From Falsiroseomonas sp041690465 (GTDB taxonomy: Bacteria > Pseudomonadota > Alphaproteobacteria > Acetobacterales > Acetobacteraceae), in NCBI RefSeq assembly GCF_041690465.1, contig NZ_JAWLHG010000027.1, forward strand, positions 11,400 to 75,399: 64,000 bases of DNA, given 5' to 3'. A program made the translations under genes and the position numbers. Shown piece after piece: positions 56,403 through 64,000 of the stretch (the first letter of the stretch is position 1; each line of letters begins with the position of its first letter). The notes below the pieces were generated by a model that did no database searches, was not told the DNA's origin, and worked only from the letters and a program-made list of their open reading frames with translations.

Positions 56403-59400
56403 TCACCCCGCGACGGGACCCTCCACCAGTTCCACCGCGCGCTGCAGGTCCACGCTCAGCAGGCGGGAAACGCCGCGCTCCTGCATCGTCACGCCATACA
56501 GCCTGTGCATCCGCGCCATGGTCAGTGGATGGTGCGTCACGATCAGGAAGCGCGTGCCGCCGCGGCCCTGCTCGTCGCCGGCCGCCATCACCTCCAACAG
56601 GTCGCAGAGCCGCTCCACATTCGCATCATCGAGCGGCGCATCCACCTCGTCCAGCACGCAGACCGGCGCCGGGTTGCAGCGGAACACCGCGAAGATCAGC
56701 GAAAGCGCCGTCAACGCCTGCTCGCCGCCGGAAAGCAGGTTGAGCGAAGCGAGCTTCTTCCCCGGCGGCTCGGCATAGATCTCGAGCCCCGCCTCCAGCG
56801 GATCGTCGGACCCGACCAGCGCCAGATGCGCCCGCCCGCCGCCGAACAGGCGCGTGAAGAGGTTGCGGAACTCGGCATCCACCTTGTCGAACACGACCCT
56901 CAGGCGTTCCCGGCCTTCGCGGTTCAGATGGCCGATCGAGCCGCGCAGCTTCGCGATGGCAGTGGCGACCTCGGAACGCTCAGCGTCGATCGCGCCGCGG
57001 CGCGCATCGAGGTCGTTGAGCTCCTGCTCGGCACGCAGGTTGACCGGCCCCATCTCCTCCCGCTCGCGGGTCAGGCGGTCGAGCTTCCTGCGCGCCTTCT
57101 CCTCGGCGGAGTCCGAGAGGTCCGCGACGTCGGCCGGCAACTCGGCATGCGCCTCGCCGAGCCGTTCGGCGACGCGTTCCTCGACCGACAACGCCGCCGC
57201 CTCGGCGGTTTCCTTGGCGCCTTCCGTGCGCACCTGGGTTTCGCGGGCCGCAGCGAAGCGGGCATCGACCTCGCGGCGATGCGCGGTGGCCTCGCGCAGC
57301 TCCGTCTCGGCGGCGCGCAGCGCCTTCGCGGCCGCCGCATGCGTGGCCTCCGCCTCCACCAGCAGGCGCGCGGCGGTAGCGCGACGGGCGGCAGCGGCTT
57401 CCGGCGCCTCGGCGAGGGTGGCGACCTCGGCCTCCGCCTCGAACAACCGGGTGGCGAGATCCTCGCGCCGTGCCTGCGCCTCGCCCCGGCGCAGCGACCA
57501 TTCCTCGCGCTCCGGCCCGATCGTCTGCTGCCGCGCCGCGATCCGCGTCGCCTCGGCGGCGAGCGCGGCGCGAGCATCGCGCGCCTCGGCCTCGGCGGTG
57601 CGGGCCGCGGCGAGCGCGGTGCGGGCCTGCTCCACCTCAGCGCGCAGGGCGGCAAGGTCGGGCGCGGCCTCGCGCGCCGCCTGCGCCTCGGCGAGCGCGG
57701 CCTCCGCGGCAGCGCGTTCGGCGGCCATGCGCTCCATCTGCGGCGCGAGCGCGGCGAGCCGTGCCTCCGCCTCCGCCGCGCGGGCCGTCAGCGCCTGCGC
57801 CTCCTGCCGAGCACGGGCGAGGTTGGCCTCGGCGGTGCGGCGCGCCTCCCGAGCGGCGGATTCAGCCTGCACGGCCGCGTTCTCGGCCTGCGAGGCGGCC
57901 TCGCGCGCGGCGCGGGCGGCAAGGGCATCCGGGGCGGCGGCGCGGGCGGCACGGGCCTGCTCCAGCGCCGCGGCGGCGGAATGCAACTCGGCGTCCAGCC
58001 GCGCAAGTTCCGGCTCCACCGCGGCGAGCCGCTGCTCGGCCTGGGTGGCACGGGCGGCGATGCGCTCGGCAGCGGTAGCGGCGGTGGCGGCCTGCCGCTC
58101 GGCCTCGCTTCGCAGCTGGCGCTGCCGCGTCTCCTCGGCGCGGGCGAGCTGCTCGGCCTCGGCGGCGGCGGAGCTGGCTGCCAGCGCGGCGGCGACGTCC
58201 GGCGTGGCGGCGCTCGCCGCTCGGGCAGCCTCGAGTGCGACGGCTGCGGCGGCGATCTCGGCTTCCAGCCGGTCGAGCTCGGGCGCAAGGGCAGCCAGGC
58301 GCTGCTCGGCCTGGGCGGTGCGCGCGGCGATCCGCTCGGCCTCCGCGATGGCCGCCGCGGCGCGGCGCTCGGCTTCGGCGCGGGTCTCGCGGCAGCGGGC
58401 TTCCTCTGCCCGGGCGAGTGCTTCCTCAGCCTCCGCCTCGGCTCGGAAGGCGAGTGCGACGGCGGCCATTGCCTCGGCCTGGTCCAGCAACACCTGCGCC
58501 GCGCGCAGCTTGTTGCGCTGGGCGAGCCGCACGGCCCCGGGACTCGGCGCGCCGGCGCGGGCGCAATGCCCGTCCCAGCGCCAGAGCGCGCCATCCTCCG
58601 TCACCAGCGCCTGGCCGGGCCGGAGCGCCGCCTGGAGGGCCGCGCCATCGGCGCCACGCGGCAGCAGCCCGACCTGCGACAAGGCGCGGGCCAGCGCCGC
58701 CGGCGCCTCCACCAGCCGCGAGAGTGGCGTCGCGCCATCCGGCAGGATGGGCAGCGGGTCGAGCGGCGGCAGGTTCCGCCAATGGCGCGGGGCGCCCGGG
58801 GAGCGCGGATCGTCGAGCGGGCTGTCCAGCGCCTCCCCGATCGCCGCCCCCAAGGCAGCCTCCAGGCCGGATGGCACACCGATGGCGTCCAGCACCGGGG
58901 CGAGGCCGGGGGCGACTTCGCGCGCCTGCATCATCTCGGCGAGCGCGGCGACCTCGGCGGCGGCCTTGGCGCGGGCGCCTTCAGCGTCGGTGGCGGCGGC
59001 GCGAGCGGCCTCGTGGCGGGACTGGGCGGCGGCGCGGGCAGCCTCGGCGCCATCCAGCGCGGCACGGCCGTTGCGCAGCGCCGCCTCGGCGGCCTCGGCC
59101 TCGGCCAGTACGGACCGGCGTTCGTCGTCCGGCACCAGGGCGGCGCGGGCGGCGTCACGCTCGACGGCCAGGCGCTGGTGCTGCTCGGCCAGCTGCCGTG
59201 CGGCGGAGTCGGCGGCTTCCAGTGCGGCGCGCGCACGGGTGCGAGCGGCCTCGGCCCCGGCGGCGGCGCTGCGCGCCTCCTCGTGGTGGGACTGCGCGGC
59301 GGCACGCGCGGCCTCCGCGGCTTCCAGTGCGGTGCGGGCCGCAACCAGCACGCCATCGGCTTCGGCAGCCGTGCGGACGGCCGCGTCGCGCTCGGCCTCG

Positions 59401-61100
59401 GGGACCAGCGCGACGCGTGCAGCGTCGCGTTCGGCCGCGAGCCGGGCATGCTGCTGGGCCAGACGCCGCATCGCGACCTCGGCGGCCTCAAGCCCGGTGC
59501 GGGCGCGGGTCTCGGCCTCCTCAGCCTCGGCGGCGGCGCGGCGGGCGGCCTCGTGGCGGGATTGCGTGAGCGCGCGCTCGGCCTCCATGCCGGCCAGCGC
59601 CCCCTCGGCGGCAGCGAGCGCGGCTTCAGCCTCGGCAGCCTGGGCGGCGGCGCCATCCAGCGCGGCCGCCGGTACCCGAGCTTCTTCGGCCGCCCCCTGC
59701 TCGGCGGCCAGCCGGGTGGCCTGCTCGGCCAGACGCTTGGCGCGGGTCGCGGCGTCGGTCTCGGCGGCGGCGAGCGTCGCGGCCTGGGCGGCGGCCTCGG
59801 CGGCGAGCTCGGTCGCGCGGTCAGCGGCGAGCGCGGCCTCCCGCACCGTTTCGGCCGCTTCGGCCTCCGCCTCGGCGGCGGCGGCGGTCCGGTCCGGGAG
59901 GGACCCGGCCGCGGCGTCGAGCTCCGCGGCCTCTGCGGCGAGGCGGCCTTCGGCCGCTTCGGCATCAGCCTGCAGGCGCGCGGCGTGGCCGAGATCGCGG
60001 GCCAGAGCGTCCCGACGCGCCTCGGCCCCGGCCAATGCATCAAGCGCGCGGGCTTCCTCGGCGCCGAGCGTCTCAGCCTCGACGCGGCGGCGTTCCAGCG
60101 CGGTGCGGGCCTGCGCCTCCGCCTCGCGCGGCTCGGGCAGGCCCTGCTCGGCGGCAAAGGCGCGCTTCGCGGCGCCCTCCGCCTCGAACTCGGCCTCGCC
60201 AGTGGCGTGGCGGGCGCGATCGAAGGCCTGCTTCGCCTCGGCCAGCGCGGCCTGGGCGCGGGCGCGCAGGATAGCCAGCCATTCCACCTCCGCCCCGCGC
60301 ACCAGGCCGGAGAGATTGCGGTAGCGCGCCGCCTGCCTCGCCTGGCGCTGCAACCCCTGGCGCGCACCCTCCATCTCGTTCAGCAGGTCCTCGGCGCGGG
60401 CGAGGTTGTTCTCCGCCTGGCGCAGCTTGAGCTCCGCCTCATGCCGGCGGGCGCGCAGCCCGGCGATGCCGGCGGCTTCCTCCAGCACGGCGCGGCGGTC
60501 CTCGGGCTTGGCCTGGATCAGCGCCGCGACCCGGCCCTGGCTGACCATGGCGGAGGACCGCGCGCCGGAGCCGATATCGGCGAACATGGTCTGCACGTCG
60601 CGCGCGCGCAGCTCCTTGCCGTTGACGCGGAAGGCGCTGCCGGCGCCCCGCTCGATCTTCCGCACGATCTCGAGCTCGGGTGCCTCGGCATTGGGCGGCG
60701 GGGCGAGGCCGGCGGCCTCCTCCAGCGTCAGCGTCACCTCGGCGAAGTTGCGCGAGGCGCGGCTGGCGGTGCCGGCGAAGATGACGTCCTCCATCTCGCC
60801 ACCGCGCATGGTCCGCGCGTTGGTCTCACCCATCGCCCAGCGCAGCGCCTCGACGATGTTGGACTTGCCACAACCATTCGGGCCGACGATGCCCGTGAGG
60901 CCCGGCATCACCTCCACCAGCGTCGCCTCGGCGAAGGACTTGAAGCCGGCGATACGCAGGCGCGTCAGCCGTGCGGTGCGGGCAGCGGCGATCTGCGCCC
61001 CGGTCCGGCCCGGCGAGTCGGTCTGGGCCTCGCCGGCCGAAGCCGGCGCGGCGGGCGGCGCGCCCTCCTCCGCAGGGGCGGCGGGGGGAACGCCCTCCAT
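56403..61100 (-). CDS. smc: Chromosome partition protein SMC, with expanded coiled-coil arms
   Basis: 1565 residues, far above the usual 1150-1190. Head parts are normal: GFKSFAEATLVEVMPGLTG, Walker A GPNGCGKSNIVEAL (73-86), LLSGGEQALTALSLIF (signature, from 1455) and Walker B VCVLDEVDAPLD (1481-1492). The hinge lies at about 725-870. The N-terminal arm holds three 90-residue repeats (455-724), the C-terminal arm three (891-1160), each Ala/Glu/Arg-rich and interrupted by Pro (for example ALVPEAER, LAPEL). SMC compacts and untangles chromosomes as a dimer with ScpA/ScpB. A low-complexity Pro/Ala N-terminus (about 1-40) is also unusual. It starts directly after the dsbA-like stop. Confidence 0.93.
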   Translation of the reverse strand: MEGVPPAAPAEEGAPPAAPASAGEAQTDSPGRTGAQIAAARTARLTRLRIAGFKSFAEATLVEVMPGLTGIVGPNGCGKSNIVEALRWAMGETNARTMRGGEMEDVIFAGTASRASRNFAEVTLTLEEAAGLAPPPNAEAPELEIVRKIERGAGSAFRVNGKELRARDVQTMFADIGSGARSSAMVSQGRVAALIQAKPEDRRAVLEEAAGIAGLRARRHEAELKLRQAENNLARAEDLLNEMEGARQGLQRQARQAARYRNLSGLVRGAEVEWLAILRARAQAALAEAKQAFDRARHATGEAEFEAEGAAKRAFAAEQGLPEPREAEAQARTALERRRVEAETLGAEEARALDALAGAEARRDALARDLGHAARLQADAEAAEGRLAAEAAELDAAAGSLPDRTAAAAEAEAEAAETVREAALAADRATELAAEAAAQAATLAAAETDAATRAKRLAEQATRLAAEQGAAEEARVPAAALDGAAAQAAEAEAALAAAEGALAGMEAERALTQSRHEAARRAAAEAEEAETRARTGLEAAEVAMRRLAQQHARLAAERDAARVALVPEAERDAAVRTAAEADGVLVAARTALEAAEAARAAAQSHHEEARSAAAGAEAARTRARAALEAADSAARQLAEQHQRLAVERDAARAALVPDDERRSVLAEAEAAEAALRNGRAALDGAEAARAAAQSRHEAARAAATDAEGARAKAAAEVAALAEMMQAREVAPGLAPVLDAIGVPSGLEAALGAAIGEALDSPLDDPRSPGAPRHWRNLPPLDPLPILPDGATPLSRLVEAPAALARALSQVGLLPRGADGAALQAALRPGQALVTEDGALWRWDGHCARAGAPSPGAVRLAQRNKLRAAQVLLDQAEAMAAVALAFRAEAEAEEALARAEEARCRETRAEAERRAAAAIAEAERIAARTAQAEQRLAALAPELDRLEAEIAAAAVALEAARAASAATPDVAAALAASSAAAEAEQLARAEETRQRQLRSEAERQAATAATAAERIAARATQAEQRLAAVEPELARLDAELHSAAAALEQARAARAAAPDALAARAAREAASQAENAAVQAESAAREARRTAEANLARARQEAQALTARAAEAEARLAALAPQMERMAAERAAAEAALAEAQAAREAAPDLAALRAEVEQARTALAAARTAEAEARDARAALAAEATRIAARQQTIGPEREEWSLRRGEAQARREDLATRLFEAEAEVATLAEAPEAAAARRATAARLLVEAEATHAAAAKALRAAETELREATAHRREVDARFAAARETQVRTEGAKETAEAAALSVEERVAERLGEAHAELPADVADLSDSAEEKARRKLDRLTREREEMGPVNLRAEQELNDLDARRGAIDAERSEVATAIAKLRGSIGHLNREGRERLRVVFDKVDAEFRNLFTRLFGGGRAHLALVGSDDPLEAGLEIYAEPPGKKLASLNLLSGGEQALTALSLIFAVFRCNPAPVCVLDEVDAPLDDANVERLCDLLEVMAAGDEQGRGGTRFLIVTHHPLTMARMHRLYGVTMQERGVSRLLSVDLQRAVELVEGPVAG
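57621..58430 (-). repeat. Three 90-residue (270-bp) repeats in the SMC C-terminal arm
   Basis: Residues 891-980, 981-1070 and 1071-1160. The register is shown by AEQRLAALAP at 931, AEQRLAAVEP at 1021 and AEARLAALAP at 1111, exactly 90 apart, and by ALARAEE at 894 and QLARAEE at 984. The third copy is the most diverged. Confidence 0.85.
58929..59738 (-). repeat. Three 90-residue (270-bp) repeats in the SMC N-terminal arm
   Basis: Residues 455-544, 545-634 and 635-724. The register is shown by QSRHEAAR at 513, QSHHEEAR at 603 and QSRHEAAR at 693, and by KRLAEQ, RRLAQQ and RQLAEQ at 455, 545 and 635, all exactly 90 apart. The last copy abuts the hinge. Confidence 0.85.
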
Positions 61101-61709
61101 TCAGCGGGTCTCGGCGACGATGGCGGCGAAGCGGTCGAACGCGATGTTGCCTGGCACGACGCGGCTGCCGAAGACGAAGGTCGGAGTGGAGTTCACGTTG
61201 TGCTCCTGCTGCCCCTTCACGCGCTGCTCCAGGATGGCGCGCTGCAGTTGCGCATCCACCAGCGCCTGCTCGAAGGTCTCGCGGTCCATGCCGGCGACCG
61301 CCGCGAGCTTCCACAACTCCTCCTTGCGGTCGGCGGTGCGGCTGAACGCCCAGCGGTCCTGGGTGGCGAACAGCGCGGAGATGAAGGGCTCGTAGCGCTC
61401 GGGTGGCAGACTGCGCGCGAGGCCCGCGGCGGCCAGTGCCAGCTGGTCCAGCGGGAAGTCGCGGAAGATCACGCGGACACGCCCGGTGTCCACCAGTTCC
61501 CGCTTCACCTGCGGCCAGGTCTCCCGGTGGAAAGCGGCGCAATGGCCACAGGTAAGGGAGAAATACTCGATCACCGTCACCGGCGCGTCGGCCTTGCCGA
61601 CCGAGCGTTCTGTCAGTCGCGGATCCGGCGCCGCTGGCTGGGCGGCGGCCAGGCGCGGCAGGGTGAGGCCGGCGGCGGCGAGGGCGAGAAGGGCACGGCG
61701 ATGGGTCAT
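61101..61709 (-). CDS. DsbA-family thiol:disulfide oxidoreductase
   Basis: 202 residues. A signal peptide (about 1-24, RRALLALAAAGLTLPRLAAA) is followed by VIEYFSLTCGHCAAFHRETW with the active-site CGHC, a helical insert, and a cis-Pro loop VNSTPTFVFGSRVV. This is the thioredoxin-like DsbA group found next to smc in alphaproteobacteria. It should form or isomerise disulfides in the periplasm. ATG at 61709; the next gene smc begins at the base after its stop. Confidence 0.88.
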   Translation of the reverse strand: MTHRRALLALAAAGLTLPRLAAAQPAAPDPRLTERSVGKADAPVTVIEYFSLTCGHCAAFHRETWPQVKRELVDTGRVRVIFRDFPLDQLALAAAGLARSLPPERYEPFISALFATQDRWAFSRTADRKEELWKLAAVAGMDRETFEQALVDAQLQRAILEQRVKGQQEHNVNSTPTFVFGSRVVPGNIAFDRFAAIVAETR

Positions 61710-61753
61710 GTAATCGGCCTCCGGCAGGGCGAGGCGGGGACTCCGAGGTCCCC

Positions 61754-62218
61754 TCAGCCCTTCCGATAGACGCCGCGGGCGAGGTTTTCCAGCGCTTGCC
61801 GCAGTTCCCCCTCCGGCAGGGCGCCGATCCGTGCCTCCACCCCGGCCGGAAGCGCCGCGTCCGGCCGGGGCGGCGCCGGGCCGCGGCGGCCGCTCGCGGC
61901 GGCCTGCTGCACGAAACGGAGCCGTTCGACCGCAAGGCGGCCGAGATGGCCGTTGATCCGGCCGATCAACTCCGGCGCGAGGTGCTGCAGCTCCATCGCC
62001 ACCGGGCCGGCGCAGGCAAGTGTCAAGGTGCCGGCCGAGAGCCGCAGCGGCGAGGTCACCGCCGCGAGCGCCGGCCCGACGATCAGGGCCCAGTCGGCGA
62101 GGACCTGGCTGCCGGCCGGGCTCTTGCGGCGAAAGGCCGGGCGGGTCACGGAGGGGATCAGCGATCCGAGCGGCATGGGGGCCGCCGGGAAGCGCCTGCC
62201 CTCCCCCTCCTTGGCCAT
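61754..62218 (-). CDS. dciA: DciA-like (DUF721) replication protein
   Basis: 154 residues. The DUF721 core is LADWALIVGPALAAVTSPLR, LTLACAGPVAMELQHLAPEL and INGHLGRLAVERLRFV, the KH-like domain of DciA, which loads or recruits the replicative helicase DnaB in bacteria without DnaC. ATG at 62218 has GGAGGA seven bases upstream. It is head-to-head with mutY: the two start codons are two bases apart, so each gene's leader lies in the other's coding region. Confidence 0.82.
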   Translation of the reverse strand: MAKEGEGRRFPAAPMPLGSLIPSVTRPAFRRKSPAGSQVLADWALIVGPALAAVTSPLRLSAGTLTLACAGPVAMELQHLAPELIGRINGHLGRLAVERLRFVQQAAASGRRGPAPPRPDAALPAGVEARIGALPEGELRQALENLARGVYRKG

Positions 62219-62220
62219 CG

Positions 62221-63282
62221 GTGATTCCTCCGCCCGCTTCCGACCTGCTCGTCTGGTACGACCGGCACCGCCGGGACCTGCCCTGGCGGGATAGCACGTC
62301 CCGGCCTGACCCGTACCGCGTGTGGCTGTCGGAGGTGATGTTGCAGCAGACCACGGTCGCCGCGGTCGGCCCGCGCTATGCGCGGTTCCTGGCGCGGTTC
62401 CCGGATGTCCGGGCACTCGCCGCAGCACCGTGGGAGGAGGTGGCGGCGGAATGGGCCGGCCTCGGCTACTACGCCCGCGCGCGCAACCTGCATGCCGGGG
62501 CGAAGGCGCTGGCCGAGGGCAGCTTCCCGTCCACGGTGGAGGGGCTGCGGGCGATCCCGGGCATCGGCCCCTACACGGCAGCGGCGGTGGCCGCGATCGC
62601 CTTCGGCGCGCCCGTGGTGCCGACCGATGGCAATGTCGAGCGCGTCACCGCCCGCATCCACGCCGAGGAGATGCCGCTGCCGGGCGCGAAGAGGCGCCTC
62701 GACGCGCTGGCGCAGCGCTGGATGGAGCAGCAGGCCGCCCGCGCACGGCCCGGCGATTTCGCCCAGGCATTGTTCGACCTGGGAGCGACGATCTGCACCC
62801 CGAAGCGCCCCGCCTGCGCCCTCTGCCCCTGGCGGGCGGGCTGCGCGGCGCATCAGGCCGGCATCGCCGAGTCGCTGCCGCGCAAGGCGCCGAAGCCGCT
62901 CCGGCCGCTGCGCTACGGCGTGCATTTCGCGCTGACCGACCCCGCCGGCCGGCTGCTGGTGCGCCGCCGGGCGGAGAAGGGCCTGCTCGGGGGGATGCTG
63001 GAGATCCCCGGCACCCCATGGCGGAGCGAGCCCTGGACCGAGGCCGAGGCGCTTCCGCATGCCCCTCTGCCCGCGCTGCGCTGGGCGCCGCTGCGCGGCG
63101 AGGCGCGACACGGCTTCACCCATTTCGAGTTGCGCATGACCCTTCTGCACGCGGCTTCGGCAGGCGATCCACTGGGCGGCTGCGCCTGGATGGACGCCGC
63201 CGCCGCGCGGGCGGCGATGCCCACGGCGATGCGCCGCCTGCTCGCGCTGCTGGACAGCGCTGCCGGGCCCGTGGATAGCTGA
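62221..63282 (+). CDS. mutY: A/G-specific adenine glycosylase
   Basis: 353 residues. WLSEVMLQQTTVAAVGPRY carries the catalytic Glu and QQT motif, IPGIGPYTAAAVAAIAFG the helix-hairpin-helix, VPTDGNVERVTAR the catalytic Asp, and C-x6-C-x2-C-x5-C (CTPKRPACALCPWRAGC) the 4Fe-4S cluster. The C-terminal Nudix-like domain senses 8-oxoG (GFTHFELRMTL). It removes A opposite 8-oxoG. GTG at 62221 is the only start near the family N-terminus (PPPASDLLVWYDRHRRDLPW). Confidence 0.92.
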   Translation: MIPPPASDLLVWYDRHRRDLPWRDSTSRPDPYRVWLSEVMLQQTTVAAVGPRYARFLARFPDVRALAAAPWEEVAAEWAGLGYYARARNLHAGAKALAEGSFPSTVEGLRAIPGIGPYTAAAVAAIAFGAPVVPTDGNVERVTARIHAEEMPLPGAKRRLDALAQRWMEQQAARARPGDFAQALFDLGATICTPKRPACALCPWRAGCAAHQAGIAESLPRKAPKPLRPLRYGVHFALTDPAGRLLVRRRAEKGLLGGMLEIPGTPWRSEPWTEAEALPHAPLPALRWAPLRGEARHGFTHFELRMTLLHAASAGDPLGGCAWMDAAAARAAMPTAMRRLLALLDSAAGPVDS

Positions 63283-63283
63283 C

Positions 63284-63826
63284 GTGACTGTTGAAAGACT
63301 CGCCCCGATGGCCCTTGCCCTTCCCGCCCCGCGCAGCGCGCTGCGCTTCGTCCTGCTGGCGCTGCTCGGCTCCTGGCTGCTCGCGGCCTCTGCGCATGTG
63401 ACCGTGCCGATGTGGCCCGTGCCGGCGACGCTGCAGACGATGGTGGTGCTGCTACTCGGCGCCGTGGGCGGCCCATCGTTCGGGGTCGCCGCGGTGGCGG
63501 CCTATCTCGTCCAGGGTGCGGCGGGGCTGCCCTTCTTCGCGGGCGGGGCGGCAGGCCCGGCGGTGCTGGTCGGGCCGACCGCCGGCTACCTGCTCGGCTT
63601 CCTCGCAGCGGCCTGGCTGGCCGGCCAAGCGCAGGGCATCTCCTGGCGGCGGCAGGCGGCACTGTTGCTGGCGGCGCATCTGTTGGTCTTCGTCCCCGGC
63701 ATCACCTGGCTCGCCGGCTTCATCGGCTGGCAGCAGGCGCTGGATGCCGGATTCCTTGTCTTCCTGCCCAGCACCGTCGTGAAGACCGCTCTGGCGCTGG
63801 CGCTGCTGAAGGCGCTCGGGCGCTGA
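63284..63826 (+). CDS. bioY: Biotin transporter BioY
   Basis: 180 residues with about six membrane helices. VPMWPVPATLQTMVVLLLGA (the VPxxPVPxTLQT signature), GAAGLPFFAGGAAGPAVLVG and GPTAGYLLGFLAAAWLAG identify the BioY S component, which binds biotin in the membrane. The ATPase and T component (BioM, BioN) are not near; solo BioY proteins transport biotin in several bacteria. GTG at 63284 comes one base after the mutY stop; the ATG at 63308 is an alternative. Confidence 0.9.
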   Translation: MTVERLAPMALALPAPRSALRFVLLALLGSWLLAASAHVTVPMWPVPATLQTMVVLLLGAVGGPSFGVAAVAAYLVQGAAGLPFFAGGAAGPAVLVGPTAGYLLGFLAAAWLAGQAQGISWRRQAALLLAAHLLVFVPGITWLAGFIGWQQALDAGFLVFLPSTVVKTALALALLKALGR

Positions 63827-63902
63827 GCTCGGCGGCCCCTGCTCAGGACAGGGGGCGATAGCGATCCGAAGCTCCGCCGGCAGGGCGGCGTGCTGCGCCC
63901 GC

Positions 63903-64000
63903 TAAGAGGCTGTCTCTGAACGCTGGTGGAACGTGGGTTGGGTTGACTGCGGCGGGCGTGATTCCAAGGGGTTGTCGAGACCGAGTTGGAATCCTGCCCG
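63903..64000. mobile_element. Possible end of an insertion sequence
   Basis: AAGAGGCTGTCTCTGAAC near 63904 resembles the terminal inverted repeats of IS5-family elements, and the following sequence contains an 8-bp inverted repeat (GATTCCAA 63960-63967, TTGGAATC 63986-63993). The window ends before any transposase could be read, so this is a weak call. The stretch 63827-63902 shows nothing else. Confidence 0.3.

Noticed and set aside
56505..61769. A very long open frame (over 1700 codons) on the plus strand across smc
   Set aside because: It is antisense to smc and arises from GC-rich third positions; the Gly/Arg-rich translation has no domain, whereas smc has complete head and hinge motifs.
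63831..63855. Terminator after bioY
   Set aside because: CCCCTG/CAGGGG gives just six pairs and is not followed by T residues.

Overview
This window is about 70% GC, densely coded and free of integrated phage or CRISPR. The gene families point to an alphaproteobacterium, most likely of the family Acetobacteraceae (Roseomonas-like). The pointers are the hpnC/D/E squalene genes joined to a C30-carotenoid pathway, the mutY-dciA-dsbA-smc block, the atpI-B-E-F'-F operon, ispH-thrB-rnhA and a solo bioY. The family placement is inference from gene content; no rRNA gene is present.

Layout. 1-7.9 kb: the 3' end of lpxK, then a TetR regulator translationally coupled to a DevB-DevC-DevA type exporter behind a perfect 21-bp inverted repeat, an MFS exporter, an XRE regulator and two envelope proteins. 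7.9-12 kb: an ATPase of the phosphonate-transport (PhnC) family and a zinc-binding ZnuA, divergent and both without permeases; endonuclease V; DUF423; an RNA 2'-O-methyltransferase whose last codons lie inside a tRNA-Leu(TAA) gene. 12-21.5 kb, minus strand: a C30 carotenoid/squalene block comprising two CrtI-type oxidoreductases (CrtN-like and CrtP-like), an acyltransferase, a glycosyltransferase, a single-chain HpnC-HpnD fusion, HpnE and an aldehyde dehydrogenase. Together these could make squalene, desaturate it, oxidise a terminal methyl to an acid, glycosylate it and acylate it, as in staphyloxanthin biosynthesis but entering through squalene.

21.5-30 kb, minus strand: acyl-CoA dehydrogenase, a sarcosine-oxidase-family flavoprotein, a histone-H1-like protein, and a TRAP transporter with uronate dehydrogenase and an aldose-1-epimerase relative (probable hexuronate uptake and oxidation). 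30-39.5 kb: scattered catabolic genes (amidase, L-threonate dehydrogenase type enzyme, lipoprotein hydrolase, D-tartrate dehydratase, crotonase-fold protein, 2-hydroxyacid dehydrogenase with a two-subunit ThDP decarboxylase, hydroxyquinol dioxygenase). 39.5-42.7 kb: rnhA, thrB, ispH and a lipoprotein. 42.7-47.4 kb: a tandem glycine riboswitch controlling gcvT-gcvH-gcvP. 47.6-50.4 kb: two Flp pilin genes, Nudix, GNAT, a hydrolase and a 50-residue DnaJ-type zinc protein. 50.6-53.3 kb: the F0 ATP synthase operon. 53.4-56.3 kb: an ABC exporter, DUF6653 and a VOC protein behind a LexA-like box. 56.4-63.8 kb: smc, dsbA-like, dciA, mutY, bioY. The last 100 bases may be the end of an insertion sequence.

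The most unusual items are the HpnC-HpnD fusion and the 1565-residue SMC. In the SMC both coiled-coil arms next to the hinge carry three repeats of exactly 90 residues, making the protein about 380-400 residues longer than usual. Smaller surprises are the CDS/tRNA overlap, several microproteins, and head-to-head dciA/mutY genes whose start codons are two bases apart.
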